Assembly: GCA_027297085.1 (NCBI GenBank)
Contig: JAPUIL010000722.1
Location: 1 to 10,965, forward strand
Length of the DNA: 10,965 nucleotides
Direction: 5' to 3'
Origin: Verrucomicrobiota bacterium
GTDB lineage: Bacteria > Verrucomicrobiota > Verrucomicrobiia > Opitutales > UBA2995
Shown: positions 1-6,445 of the stretch, piece by piece
Position numbering within the stretch: the stretch's first letter is position 1
How the letters are laid out: every line of letters starts with the position of its first letter
Notes under the pieces: generated by a model
The model's database searches: none
The model's input: only the letters and a program-made list of their open reading frames with translations
Told to the model about the DNA's origin: nothing
Position numbers and translations under genes: made by a program

Positions 1-147
1 CCTTCCCGGATAAAGGCCTGGGAGTACTGGTTTTTTGTGGATGTTATTGGCCATATTCAGGACAAACTCATCTTGGAAGTAATTGCCGAGTTGGAAAAAA
101 TTTGCCCGATCGTTAAATGGCTAGGCAGCTATCCGAATGAGCAATGA
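1..147 (+). CDS. pheA: Prephenate dehydratase (PheA), C-terminal ACT-domain end, partial
   Basis: The reading frame is open from the first base to a TGA at 145-147, giving about 48 residues; the 5' part lies outside the window. The visible peptide contains KAWEYWFFVDVIGHI and ends WLGSYPNEQ. This matches the end of the regulatory ACT domain of bacterial prephenate dehydratases, which usually have a WEY-FFVD-GH segment followed by a helix and a final LGSYP. That domain binds phenylalanine and gives feedback inhibition; the missing N-terminal part would convert prephenate to phenylpyruvate in phenylalanine synthesis, often fused to chorismate mutase. The stop codon overlaps the next gene's ATG by 4 bp (ATGA), so translation is probably coupled. 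Identification rests on a short stretch, but the motif is characteristic. Whether a chorismate mutase domain is present cannot be seen. Confidence 0.78.
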   Translation, partial: PSRIKAWEYWFFVDVIGHIQDKLILEVIAELEKICPIVKWLGSYPNEQ

Positions 148-434
148 AGTCGGTGCGAGACTGTAAACTAGCAATCAAGGTAGTCCCCAATGCGTCACGA
201 ACTGAAGTTGTTGGATGGCTGGGCGATGCTCTTAAAATTCGCGTTCAAGCAGCGCCAGAAGATGGGAAAGCTAATAAAGCACTGGTCAAGTTTCTAAGTC
301 GGAAATTGTGTATTGAGCAAAAACATATTATTCTGGAGTCTGGTGAATTTTCACCTCAGAAACGTCTACGTTTAGAGGGATTGGAGCGTTCCGAACTTTT
401 TACTCTTCTCGAAATTCAAGATCATCATGGCTAA
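144..434 (+). CDS. DUF167 / YggU family protein
   Basis: This 96-residue protein is the usual length for the DUF167 (YggU) family. The family signature is visible: a VVPNASRTEV strand near residues 13-22, then RVQAAPEDGKANKALVKFLS (residues 33-52), matching the family's AxPxxGKAN-[ALV]-x-LL core, and a basic tail SPQKRLRLEG. The family is a small alpha/beta fold found from bacteria to humans with no settled biochemical role. The start ATG overlaps the pheA stop by 4 bp, and the stop at 432-434 lies inside the next gene, which begins at 427 (8-bp overlap). The gene therefore sits in a translationally coupled three-gene operon. No Shine-Dalgarno sequence precedes the start, which fits re-initiation from pheA. 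Family assignment is confident; function is unknown. Confidence 0.9.
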   Translation: MKSVRDCKLAIKVVPNASRTEVVGWLGDALKIRVQAAPEDGKANKALVKFLSRKLCIEQKHIILESGEFSPQKRLRLEGLERSELFTLLEIQDHHG

Positions 435-1470
435 TTCAACATTACGTATAGGTATCATAGGAGCGGGGGAAAATACCCGGCTTCGCCACATTCCGGGTTT
501 TCAAGGAATTGACGACGTGGAAGTAACTACGGTCTGCAATCGGTCCGAAGCATCGTCCAAGAAAGTGGCTGATGAGTTTAACATACCCAAGATCGTCACC
601 GGCTGGAAATCCATCATTGAGGATCCTGAGATAGATGCGGTGATGATTGGTACCTGGCCCAATATGCATGCCGAAGCAACCATTGCTGCTTTGAATGCGG
701 GCAAGCACGTTTTGACCGAAGCTCGTATGGCCAGAACCCTTCAGGAGGCTGAACAAATGTTGGAAGTGGCAAACCAACATCCAAATCTGGTTTCTCAGAT
801 TGTGCCGTCTCCCTTTTCCTTGCCTTTCGACAAAACCATGACGCGAATGATCGAGGAAGGAGATCTGGGAATGCTTTACGAAGTGGTTGTCGAATTCAGC
901 ACAGGTATTCTGGCCAATCCGGAGGCTGCCTTCAATTGGCGCCTCGATTACGAGAAAAGTGGAGTGAACACGCTGCTTTCAGGTATATTGCATGAAGCGC
1001 TACTGCGTTGGGTCAAATCTGATCCTGAATGGGTCATCGCAGATGGATTGATCGGCACGATGGCCCGGAAAGATTCTGAATCCGGTGAGGAAAATACGGT
1101 ACTGATACCGGAAAGTCTTTCTATAATGTCCCGCTATCCTCAAGGATTCAAGACGACCTACTTGTTTTCCGGGGTCAGCTCCTGTGTGCAAAGATCTGAA
1201 GTGAGAATATCCGGATCTAAAGGCTCTTTATGGTTAGACTTGGCTAATGAAAAACTCTGGTTCTCAAAAACCGACAGCAACCAGTATGAGGAGGTTGAAA
1301 TTGCTGAAGCTGATCGCGGATTTTGGAGAGTTGAAGAGGATTTTGTAGAATCAATCCGTGATGGTAGTCCGGTGAGGCTGACGGATTTCGAGACGGGTGT
1401 TCGCTATATGCGTTTCAGTCAGGCCGTCTGGGAGTCCTGGACGGATGGTAGTAAGAAGGTCTGGCTCTAA
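427..1470 (+). CDS. Gfo/Idh/MocA family NAD(P)-dependent oxidoreductase
   Basis: This 347-residue protein has the typical length and two-domain plan of the family. An N-terminal Rossmann fold opens with GIIGAG (residues 9-14), followed by a His at 21 (RHIPG), an acidic/basic VCNRSE end of strand 2, and AVMIGTWPNMHAE (71-83). The C-terminal dimerisation/substrate domain follows from about residue 130. These enzymes usually oxidise or reduce sugars, inositols or related polyols with NAD(P). The oddity is at AGKHVLTEARMA (residues 91-102): the family's Glu-Lys-Pro motif, which supplies a lysine at the active site, reads Glu-Ala-Arg. Activity on a standard sugar-alcohol substrate is therefore uncertain. 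It is the last gene of the operon, overlapping the DUF167 gene by 8 bp. No signal peptide is visible, so it is probably cytoplasmic. The exact substrate cannot be told. Confidence 0.88.
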   Translation: MANSTLRIGIIGAGENTRLRHIPGFQGIDDVEVTTVCNRSEASSKKVADEFNIPKIVTGWKSIIEDPEIDAVMIGTWPNMHAEATIAALNAGKHVLTEARMARTLQEAEQMLEVANQHPNLVSQIVPSPFSLPFDKTMTRMIEEGDLGMLYEVVVEFSTGILANPEAAFNWRLDYEKSGVNTLLSGILHEALLRWVKSDPEWVIADGLIGTMARKDSESGEENTVLIPESLSIMSRYPQGFKTTYLFSGVSSCVQRSEVRISGSKGSLWLDLANEKLWFSKTDSNQYEEVEIAEADRGFWRVEEDFVESIRDGSPVRLTDFETGVRYMRFSQAVWESWTDGSKKVWL

Positions 1471-1586
1471 TTTCTGTTCAACTGATAGATCACCCAAACG
1501 TTTCAAACGCCTTCGAGAGGGCAGGCTCTATCTAATTAAAAATCAGAATGTTATGAATATTAGTATAGATTATTTAACTTGTTATT

Positions 1587-1608
1587 CCCCGTGGTCTCTG
1601 CCACAGGG
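1587..1608. repeat. Hairpin (inverted repeat) in the spacer after the oxidoreductase
   Basis: GTGG and CCAC pair around a six-base loop. After one C/A mismatch, CCC and GGG extend the stem. No T-tract follows on the plus strand (the next bases are TCTTGATTCC), so it is a poor intrinsic terminator for the upstream operon. It looks more like the outer palindrome of a repeat element. Confidence 0.5.
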
Positions 1609-1742
1609 TCTTGATTCCTCACGAAAAGTTGCGTTTCAAAAATTCCCTTGTTGTTCGCTTCGCTGTCGTCCAAGGACTCGGTACGAAGGCTATAACCGAC
1701 ATGAGCACAGAGCTTCGTTCCAGCCTGCATCATGCTTGGTCA

Positions 1743-1756
1743 CGTAGGAAACTACG
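1743..1756. repeat. Perfect 5-bp stem with GAAA tetraloop
   Basis: CGTAG-GAAA-CTACG reads as a perfect hairpin capped by a GNRA-type loop on the plus strand. It lies between the two direct repeat copies of the spacer element. A GNRA loop is stable in RNA, so the element may fold when transcribed, but the stem is short. Confidence 0.5.
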
Positions 1757-1883
1757 CTCCCGCGCTTGCTTGAAAACTGCGCCTTCCGCCGTCGCCCAAG
1801 TGCTATGGCGAGACACGTATTCTTTATCACATTGGTTGATGTCGCTTTGCTCGGTACGATTTTTTAAAACTGTGTGGATCAGA

Positions 1884-2258
1884 TTAACGATATCCGAACC
1901 AGTAGATCGCGAAGATAACCAGGGCGATGAATGCCAGCGCTCCGACGGCATATAGAATGCAACCGAGTTTTGGATCCATTTCCCGGCGGGCGGACGCATG
2001 CGCATAGCGGGAAATCAGTTCATCGGATATTCCTTCGACGGACTCTTCTTCCTGAACGGGTGCCGAAGCTATTGGAGTATCTTTAGATCCTAGAGGTATT
2101 GCAGTGGTTACCGGAATAGGAGGAGTTGACTCCTGGGCTTCGGGTTTAGCGGAATCGACACTTTGACCTGACTCGGCTTCGATCTCCTGCTCCAACCAAC
2201 GCAGGTGTTCTTCTATGAGCCGTTTCTGTTGCTGTAATTTGCTTAGGCGATCTGACAT
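1884..2258 (-). CDS. Small single-pass membrane protein with N-terminal coiled coil
   Basis: I do not recognise this 124-residue protein. The N-terminus (residues 1-30, MSDRLSKLQQQKRLIEEHLR and on) is rich in Leu, Gln and Glu and likely forms a coiled coil. A Pro/Ser/Thr/Glu-rich, probably disordered linker runs from about 31 to 80. The C-terminus (about 99-121) is one hydrophobic membrane segment ending FGYR, so the protein is probably tail-anchored with its bulk in the cytoplasm. The start is odd: the ATG at 2256-2258 immediately follows the T-tract of the rpmA terminator, leaving no room for a normal ribosome binding site outside the hairpin. No other ATG lies upstream in frame, and the next internal Met (MDPK) would remove most of the protein. 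Expression by terminator read-through or from a leaderless transcript is possible. The gene seems real because of its ordered domain layout. Confidence 0.65.
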   Translation of the reverse strand: MSDRLSKLQQQKRLIEEHLRWLEQEIEAESGQSVDSAKPEAQESTPPIPVTTAIPLGSKDTPIASAPVQEEESVEGISDELISRYAHASARREMDPKLGCILYAVGALAFIALVIFAIYWFGYR

Positions 2259-2291
2259 AAAAAAAGACTCGTGAAACTAGTCACGAGTCTT
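2259..2291 (-). terminator. Rho-independent terminator of rplU-rpmA
   Basis: A perfect 11-bp inverted repeat, AAGACTCGTGA (2264-2274) and TCACGAGTCTT (2281-2291), flanks a six-base loop. On the minus strand the hairpin is followed by an unbroken run of T. It lies 31 bp past the rpmA stop codon. The T-run ends exactly at the ATG of the next minus-strand gene. Confidence 0.88.
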
Positions 2292-2322
2292 GAAAATTGT
2301 CAGTACTAAAACTTCAGGCTGC

Positions 2323-2565
2323 TTAGGAAATAATGCTTACTTTGCGATGAGCTTTGTCGAATTTTACGCGGCCTTCTACCAAAGCGAATAACGTGAAGTC
2401 ACGTCCCATGCCCATATTGCGGCCAGGGTGGTATTTGGTACCGCGTTGGCGCATTATAATGTTTCCGGCCAGTACGTGTTCGCCATCATACTTTTTAACA
2501 CCCAGCATCTTTGGTTTGCTGTCACGTCCGTTTCTAGAGGTACTTTGTCCTTTTTTATGAGCCAT
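2323..2565 (-). CDS. rpmA: 50S ribosomal protein L27 (bL27)
   Basis: The 80-residue protein is close to the family's usual 84-90. It begins [16 protein letters not shown], the hallmark N-terminus, and continues with [25 protein letters not shown] and the [11 protein letters not shown] segment. bL27 sits on the large subunit, with its N-terminal tail reaching the peptidyl-transferase centre. Here the tail starts directly at the conserved MAHKK, so there is no Firmicutes-type cleaved extension. The gene starts 2 bp after the rplU stop, the standard bacterial rplU-rpmA operon order, and is followed by a strong terminator. No Shine-Dalgarno sequence precedes the ATG; translation is probably coupled to rplU. 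Confidence 0.98.
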   Translation of the reverse strand: MAHKKGQSTSRNGRDSKPKMLGVKKYDGEHVLAGNIIMRQRGTKYHPGRNMGMGRDFTLFALVEGRVKFDKAHRKVSIIS

Positions 2566-2567
2566 GA

Positions 2568-2900
2568 TTAAGCGGTTTTAATGGATTCAATCTTGATAAC
2601 GGAAAGTTCCTGGCGGTGTCCGCGTTTCCTTTCGTAACCCTTGCGGCGTTTCTTTTTGTAAGCGATGACCTTCTTACCGCGCTTGTTTTCAAGTACTTTG
2701 GCTGAAACAGATGCGCCCTTTACCAGAGGAGTGCCAAATACGGTCTTTTCACCTTCTCCCACGGATAAAACTTCGTTGATCTCGACATCGGAGCCGGCCT
2801 CGGTATCTACATACCGGTTCACCTTGAGAATGTCGCCCTCGGTTACGGTGAACTGTCTGCCTTGCGTTCGTATGGTTGCTTTCATTTTGAAAAAACGCAT
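2568..2900 (-). CDS. rplU: 50S ribosomal protein L21 (bL21)
   Basis: The protein is 110 residues from the ATG at 2900, or 105 from the ATG at 2885. It carries the bL21 features: IRTQGRQF near the start, GDILKVNRY, a [17 protein letters not shown] beta segment, and the basic [21 protein letters not shown] tail that binds 23S rRNA. The start is ambiguous. The family normally begins at the equivalent of the second Met (MKATIRT; homologs MYAVIRT), but the only purine-rich Shine-Dalgarno-like stretch, GAGGAAG, lies about 10 bases before the first ATG and too far from the second. I give the longer form with this caution. It is first in the rplU-rpmA operon and divergent from the broken methyltransferase gene, so the 2901-2974 spacer must hold its promoter; I see no clear -35/-10 pair there. 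Confidence 0.96.
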   Translation of the reverse strand: MRFFKMKATIRTQGRQFTVTEGDILKVNRYVDTEAGSDVEINEVLSVGEGEKTVFGTPLVKGASVSAKVLENKRGKKVIAYKKKRRKGYERKRGHRQELSVIKIESIKTA

Positions 2901-2974
2901 AAGAGTCCACTTCCTCTGGAAAAAATCAAGAGTTTTTCGAGGAAATTTAAAATCAGTGAATAGCTCTAAAATCC

Positions 2975-3737
2975 ATGGCAGAGACTTCTATTGAAAAGAT
3001 CGCCAGAGCCTATTTTGAAAACGAAAAGGTAGTATCACACTATTTCCATACCAGTCCCCGGATTTGACTGTGGAAATCCGAGGAGACTCCTTTGCCGTCT
3101 TTTCTCTCAATCGGATCATTTGCTGGATATCGGCTGTGGAACCGGACGGATTGCTTTTGGACTGGAATCTCTGGGATATACCAGAGTCGTGGCAGCAGAT
3201 TTTTCGTCTGGCATGGTAGCGAGTGGCTCACTTATTGCCGAGAATCTTCAGTCGCGGGTGTGTTTTCATAAGGCGGATGCTCGGAATTTGCCATGGGAGG
3301 GTGATTGTTTCGATGGAGTTATTTTTGGATTCAATGGTCTATTTATGATTCCAGGCGCAAAAGACCGCTTAAAAGCCATGGAAGAAATTCATCGCGTACT
3401 AAAACTGGGTGGGCGGTTCGTGTTCACGGGGCATGATCGCAATCTGGCAAATCAGGAAGCGCACTGGTCTCTTGAGAAGGCCAGTTGGTCCCAGGGAAAA
3501 CAGGATACAAGAAAATCGGACTTTGGGGATGTCATTGAAGAGACGGACTTGGGATTGATGTACATTCATTCCACCGATCAGGAAGAAGCAGAAACTCTGT
3601 TAAGAACCGTTGGATTCTCTTCTATAGAATCCTGGTTGCGTAGAGAACTGGCCAATGAGTCCTACCTGGTAAGAGAATTCTCCGACGAGTGTCGATTCTG
3701 GCTGGCAGTAAAAAGTGGTATTAAGCCGAAAGGTTGA
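2975..3737 (+). pseudogene. Class I SAM-dependent methyltransferase, disrupted
   Basis: The N-terminal part starts at ATG 2975 and reads [20 protein letters not shown], then SHYFHTSPRI, followed by TGA (3065-3067). The same frame continues LWKSEET. Reading must then shift by one base near 3086-3092 to give LCRLFSQSDHLLDIGCGTG and an open frame to 3737. Homologs typically read ...IGLWKSEE...RLF...LLDIGCGTG, so the TGA replaces a glycine codon (GGA to TGA) and an extra base broke the frame. The 3' frame keeps SAM-binding motif I (DIGCGTG), an acidic end of strand 2 (AADFS), ADARNLPW and the VLKLGGRFVFTG strand. On its own it could only begin at a TTG inside motif I, losing the helix before it. 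The substrate is unknown. Two lesions within about 25 bp suggest either true decay or local sequence error. Confidence 0.75.
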
Positions 3738-3789
3738 TTGCGCTCAAGAGAGTATCCAGGCAATAAATACACACCCCGTAAATATAAAT

Positions 3790-3817
3790 GCCCCACCTCA
3801 AAACAATGAGGCGGGGC
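3790..3817. terminator. Hairpin between convergent genes, probable terminator (mainly minus strand)
   Basis: GCCCCACCTCA (3790-3800) pairs with TGAGGCGGGGC (3807-3817) with a single A/C mismatch, around an AAACAA loop. On the minus strand it is followed by ATTTATATTTAC, a loose T-rich tail, and lies about 45 bp past the DUF4870 stop. On the plus strand it follows the methyltransferase remnant by about 50 bp but lacks an adjacent T-run. Confidence 0.72.
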
Positions 3818-3860
3818 ACGTAAAATTAGGCTCTTTTAAAATCGAAGACAGAAGTATCGA

Positions 3861-4427
3861 TTATTTAATTAAACGAATGGTTATTGGATACTTCCAGGGT
3901 TCCCCTTTACTCGCTTTAATAGTGCCGATAATGGTCAATACGAGCCAGGCCAGGGCTAATATCGGTAAAAGAATAAAACCAATAACTACCATTAGGAGAA
4001 GGCCACAAACGAATCCGTAAATTAACATGGAGATCTGGAAGTTCAGTGATTCCTTTCCCTGTTCATCTACATAGGGATCATTTTCTTTTTTCATGAGCCA
4101 GATTATAAGTGGACCCAATATATTTCCTGCGCCTGCAGTTATTAAACCCGTTAGAGCGAGCAAGTGACAAAGCATACCCATATTTAATGAGTCTTTACTT
4201 ATACCCGTTTCAGATGTCTGGGTTGTTTCTTCCGCTGGAGCCGGTGCCGGCTCAGGAGCAGGTGCTGGCGCAGAAGCCGGTGTAGGCTCTGAAGCTGTAG
4301 GCTCAGGAGCAGGTGTCGGCTCAGAAGCCGATTTAGGCTCAGAAGCGGGTGCTGGCTCAGGAGCCTGAGTTGGTTCAGATTCCGGTTGTGAAGGGGGAGT
4401 TGATGAGTCTTCTGGTTTTTGATCCAT
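3861..4427 (-). CDS. DUF4870 domain membrane protein with Pro/Ala/Glu-rich N-terminus
   Basis: The protein has 188 residues. Residues 1-75 are low complexity, with repeated SEPTPAPEP-like units, and are presumably a disordered cytoplasmic tail. Residues 82-185 match DUF4870: MLCHLLALTGL, a membrane segment, then NILGPLIIWLMKKENDPYVD, EQGKESLNFQISM, two further hydrophobic stretches (about 132-150 and 151-170), and the terminal GEPWKYPITIRLIK. DUF4870 is a widespread small bacterial membrane domain, distantly Tic20-like, with no agreed function. The repeat DNA on this strand (about 4225-4385) is internally repetitive and open in a second frame, which makes a false overlapping frame. No Shine-Dalgarno sequence is evident. 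The gene is monocistronic, convergent with the methyltransferase remnant. Family call is strong; the role is unknown. Confidence 0.88.
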   Translation of the reverse strand: MDQKPEDSSTPPSQPESEPTQAPEPAPASEPKSASEPTPAPEPTASEPTPASAPAPAPEPAPAPAEETTQTSETGISKDSLNMGMLCHLLALTGLITAGAGNILGPLIIWLMKKENDPYVDEQGKESLNFQISMLIYGFVCGLLLMVVIGFILLPILALAWLVLTIIGTIKASKGEPWKYPITIRLIK

Positions 4428-4721
4428 AGTATTGAGAATGGGTTAGATTCGATAATTTCGATATTCTGAAACATCTATTCCTAAATGTCCCGAACAAATT
4501 TTGGGTAAAAACTACCATTCTAATAGTTCCAAAGTCGCAAGGTGTATAAGGGATTCCCTGAGAGGCTTTTTAGGATTCTAAACACAGTTTGGCGAAAAGT
4601 GGATTTTTCCCGCAAATACAGGGGGTTGAGGTCATCTTTTGCTGGCTAATTTTATATCTCGGACTATGATTTGGGCATTGTCGAAATTGTTCGCATTGAA
4701 CTGTGCATATATAGAAAAGTC
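4428..4721. other. Intergenic region between divergent genes, no gene seen
   Basis: This roughly 290-bp AT-rich spacer separates the DUF4870 gene (minus) from the cyclic-nucleotide-domain gene (plus), so it should hold both promoters. I see short AT-rich stretches (TTTTATATC near 4650-4660, TATATAG near 4709-4715) that could be -10-like, but no convincing -35/-10 pair, operator palindrome or RNA gene. A frame open upstream of the ATG at 4722 could start at TTG 4671, but I consider that unlikely. Confidence 0.4.
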
Positions 4722-5261
4722 ATGGCTAAAACACCCCAAACTCTCTCCTCACTAAACTCTGAAAAGGAAGAAGTAGACCACCTCACTGCGATAAAAAAAC
4801 TTCCTGCCTTCAGGGGAGTCACGCTCGAATTGATTTCGAAGCTTTTGGAGTCTTCTGTAGAAAGATTTATTCTTCAAGGAGACTTTATTTTTAAACAGGA
4901 TGATCCAGCATCAAGCCTGGTGATCTTCAGTAAAGGATTTGCTGTTGAGTGCAAACGTATCGGCGAAGTGGATTGTGTAGTCAATTTTTACGACGAAATA
5001 TCGATACTGGGTGAATCCAGTTTTCTGGAATCGTGTAGCCGGTCTACCAGTCTGTTTGCAAATGAAGACTGTTGGGTTATTGAGATCGACAACCACTGTC
5101 TTAAGAAATTTGCGTTCACGAATCCGGACCAGTTCGAAACGCTCTATATGAACTTGGGTAGAGAGTTGGGAAAAAAAGTATTGGGCATCAACGAGAAGAT
5201 CAATCAGGCGAACGAGATGCAGTTTATTCGTGAATCGCGAATTCGTTGGGCAACCTATTAG
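4722..5261 (+). CDS. Stand-alone cyclic nucleotide-binding (CNMP) domain protein
   Basis: From the ATG at 4722 the protein has 179 residues. A cNMP-binding beta barrel spans about residues 28-125: LPAFRGVTLELISKLLESS, then ERFILQGDFIFKQDD, SSLVIFSKGFAVECKR, and the phosphate-binding region LGESSFLESCSRST (96-109), which keeps the G97-E98 pair and the arginine at 107. The closing strand is CWVIEID. A helical C-terminus follows (about 126-179). There is no helix-turn-helix, kinase or channel domain, so it is not a complete CRP-type regulator. It may bind cAMP/cGMP or have lost ligand binding, and act through protein contact. I chose ATG 4722 over TTG 4671 because the extra 17 residues are not domain-like and a weak purine stretch (AGAAAAG) precedes it. 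The gene is followed after 59 bp by the membrane protein gene, possibly co-transcribed. Confidence 0.8.
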   Translation: MAKTPQTLSSLNSEKEEVDHLTAIKKLPAFRGVTLELISKLLESSVERFILQGDFIFKQDDPASSLVIFSKGFAVECKRIGEVDCVVNFYDEISILGESSFLESCSRSTSLFANEDCWVIEIDNHCLKKFAFTNPDQFETLYMNLGRELGKKVLGINEKINQANEMQFIRESRIRWATY

Positions 5262-5320
5262 AGAACTTCACTCGTACATCTTTGCATAGGGAATTGTAGG
5301 GTCTATTTCCACTTCGCTTT

Positions 5321-6445
5321 ATGCGAATCTATGCAGCGAAAAGAAACATGAGGCGTTTCAGTTGGATAGTTACGGGTTTGGCCATGTTGGGTTTACCACT
5401 ACTCGGTGCGTATTGGTTAGGTGTAGATATTGGCAGCCTGTTCGTTTATCCTCCTGAATTTGGACGTGTTGAACATAGCCCGTTTAAAATCAAACTGACT
5501 CTCCTTATTCTTACCTGCCTTTCAGGTATTCCTGTGCTATGGTATTTGAATAAGAGGCGGGACCGCCTTTTCAGGCACAACCTTGTTTATAAGCGCAGGC
5601 ATTTCCCTAAATGGGGATATTTAGGATATAGTCTCCTTGTTCTATCGTGGGCGTTGGCCTGGACACGGTTTGAAGCTCTCGCGCTCGTGCAACCGTACAG
5701 CTTTACGCCTCTTTGGTTGTCATTTATTATAATCGTCAACGCGCATGTGCACCGTTTCTCAAATACAGCACCGTTGTACAAAAATCCGGGAAAGTTTGCT
5801 CTTCTGTTTCTGTTGAGCGCCTGTTTCTGGTGGGTCTTCGAATACTTAAATCGATTTTCTGAGAACTGGATTTACTCGGGTGTGGAAGAGGTCTCCCGGC
5901 TCCATTATTACTTGCATGGAAGTATTTGTTTTTCTACGGTACTGCCAGCTGTATTCAGTGTGTTTCGATTGCTCAATTGTCATGGAGGATTGCACCGTTT
6001 CTTCTATCTAGGTCCGCGAGTATCACCCATAAAAAATCGAGCAGTCAGTTTGATATTGGTTTTGGTAGGATTGTTTTCCTTGGTCGGAGTTGGGGTGTAC
6101 CCGAATTATTGTTATCCCTTTTTATGGGCAGGGCCGGTTTTAGTATTTGGTGGCATGCAAGGAATTCTTAATCAAATGAAAGGCCTCAATCGTTGGGCGC
6201 GTGGTGATTGGCGATGGGTTTCGTTTTGGGCGATTGCCGGACTGATTTGTGGATTCTTTTGGGAATGCTGGAATTTCTTTAGTCTCTTTAAGTGGCAGTA
6301 TAGTTTGTCATTCTTCAACGGACTACATGTCTTTGAGATGCCGCTATTGGGATACTTGGGTTATTTACCTTTTGGAGTATTATGTGGCCTTGTTACTCAA
6401 TGGTTATTTCCTCAACGCGCATCGATTGAGTTTTCGCCTAATTAA
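5321..6445 (+). CDS. Uncharacterised polytopic membrane protein (about 10 segments)
   Basis: The 374-residue protein is strongly hydrophobic, with likely membrane segments near residues 13-34, 57-76, 99-117, 127-143, 158-177, 200-218, 241-260, 264-283, 300-318 and 340-362. Aromatic-rich motifs stand out: FWWVFEYLNR (169-178) followed by ENW, GFFWECWNFF (311-320), and HVFEMPLLGYLGYLPFG (336-352). The repeated Trp-x-x-Glu pattern inside membrane segments, and a final Glu-Met-Pro-Leu-Leu-Gly loop, suggest a buried polar site rather than a simple anchor. I recall similar unnamed membrane proteins with these motifs in diverse bacteria but cannot give a function. The start could be ATG 5321 or ATG 5348 (residue 10, MRRFSW); neither has a clear Shine-Dalgarno sequence. 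It lies 59 bp after the CNMP-domain gene and ends at a bidirectional terminator. Confidence 0.75.
   Translation: MRIYAAKRNMRRFSWIVTGLAMLGLPLLGAYWLGVDIGSLFVYPPEFGRVEHSPFKIKLTLLILTCLSGIPVLWYLNKRRDRLFRHNLVYKRRHFPKWGYLGYSLLVLSWALAWTRFEALALVQPYSFTPLWLSFIIIVNAHVHRFSNTAPLYKNPGKFALLFLLSACFWWVFEYLNRFSENWIYSGVEEVSRLHYYLHGSICFSTVLPAVFSVFRLLNCHGGLHRFFYLGPRVSPIKNRAVSLILVLVGLFSLVGVGVYPNYCYPFLWAGPVLVFGGMQGILNQMKGLNRWARGDWRWVSFWAIAGLICGFFWECWNFFSLFKWQYSLSFFNGLHVFEMPLLGYLGYLPFGVLCGLVTQWLFPQRASIEFSPN

Larger units (their letters stand above)
1471..1883. repeat. Gene-free spacer holding a degenerate interspersed repeat element
   Basis: No credible gene lies here; open frames in the stretch have no recognisable protein character. 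The 5' part to about 1580 is AT-rich. From about 1587 the sequence becomes GC-richer and repetitive. It has a hairpin at 1587-1608, a hairpin with GAAA loop at 1743-1756, and two imperfect direct copies of a unit containing TTCGCTGTCGTCCAAG (about 1656-1686) and TTCCGCCGTCGCCCAAG (about 1781-1815). The 10-mer CTCGGTACGA occurs exactly twice, at 1677-1686 and 1850-1859. The stretch resembles decayed interspersed intergenic repeats that I associate with Verrucomicrobiota genomes, but I cannot count other copies from one window. It could instead be the remnant of an insertion or of a structured RNA. Confidence 0.5.

Noticed and set aside
1471..1883. tRNA or small RNA gene, or an insertion sequence with transposase
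   Set aside because: No cloverleaf, CCA end or transposase-like frame is present; only short hairpins and degenerate repeats are seen.
1397..2005. Three open frames across the spacer after the oxidoreductase
   Set aside because: They run through the hairpins and repeat units and overlap real genes. Their translations are rich in Arg, Ser and Cys without any domain, as expected from repeat DNA.
4199..4474. Leu/His/Arg-rich open frame overlapping the DUF4870 gene
   Set aside because: It is a shifted reading of the Pro/Ala/Glu repeat DNA; the DUF4870 frame has a clear conserved domain.
4671..4721. TTG start giving 17 extra residues on the CNMP-domain protein
   Set aside because: The extension has no domain content and no ribosome binding site; the ATG at 4722 is a better start.
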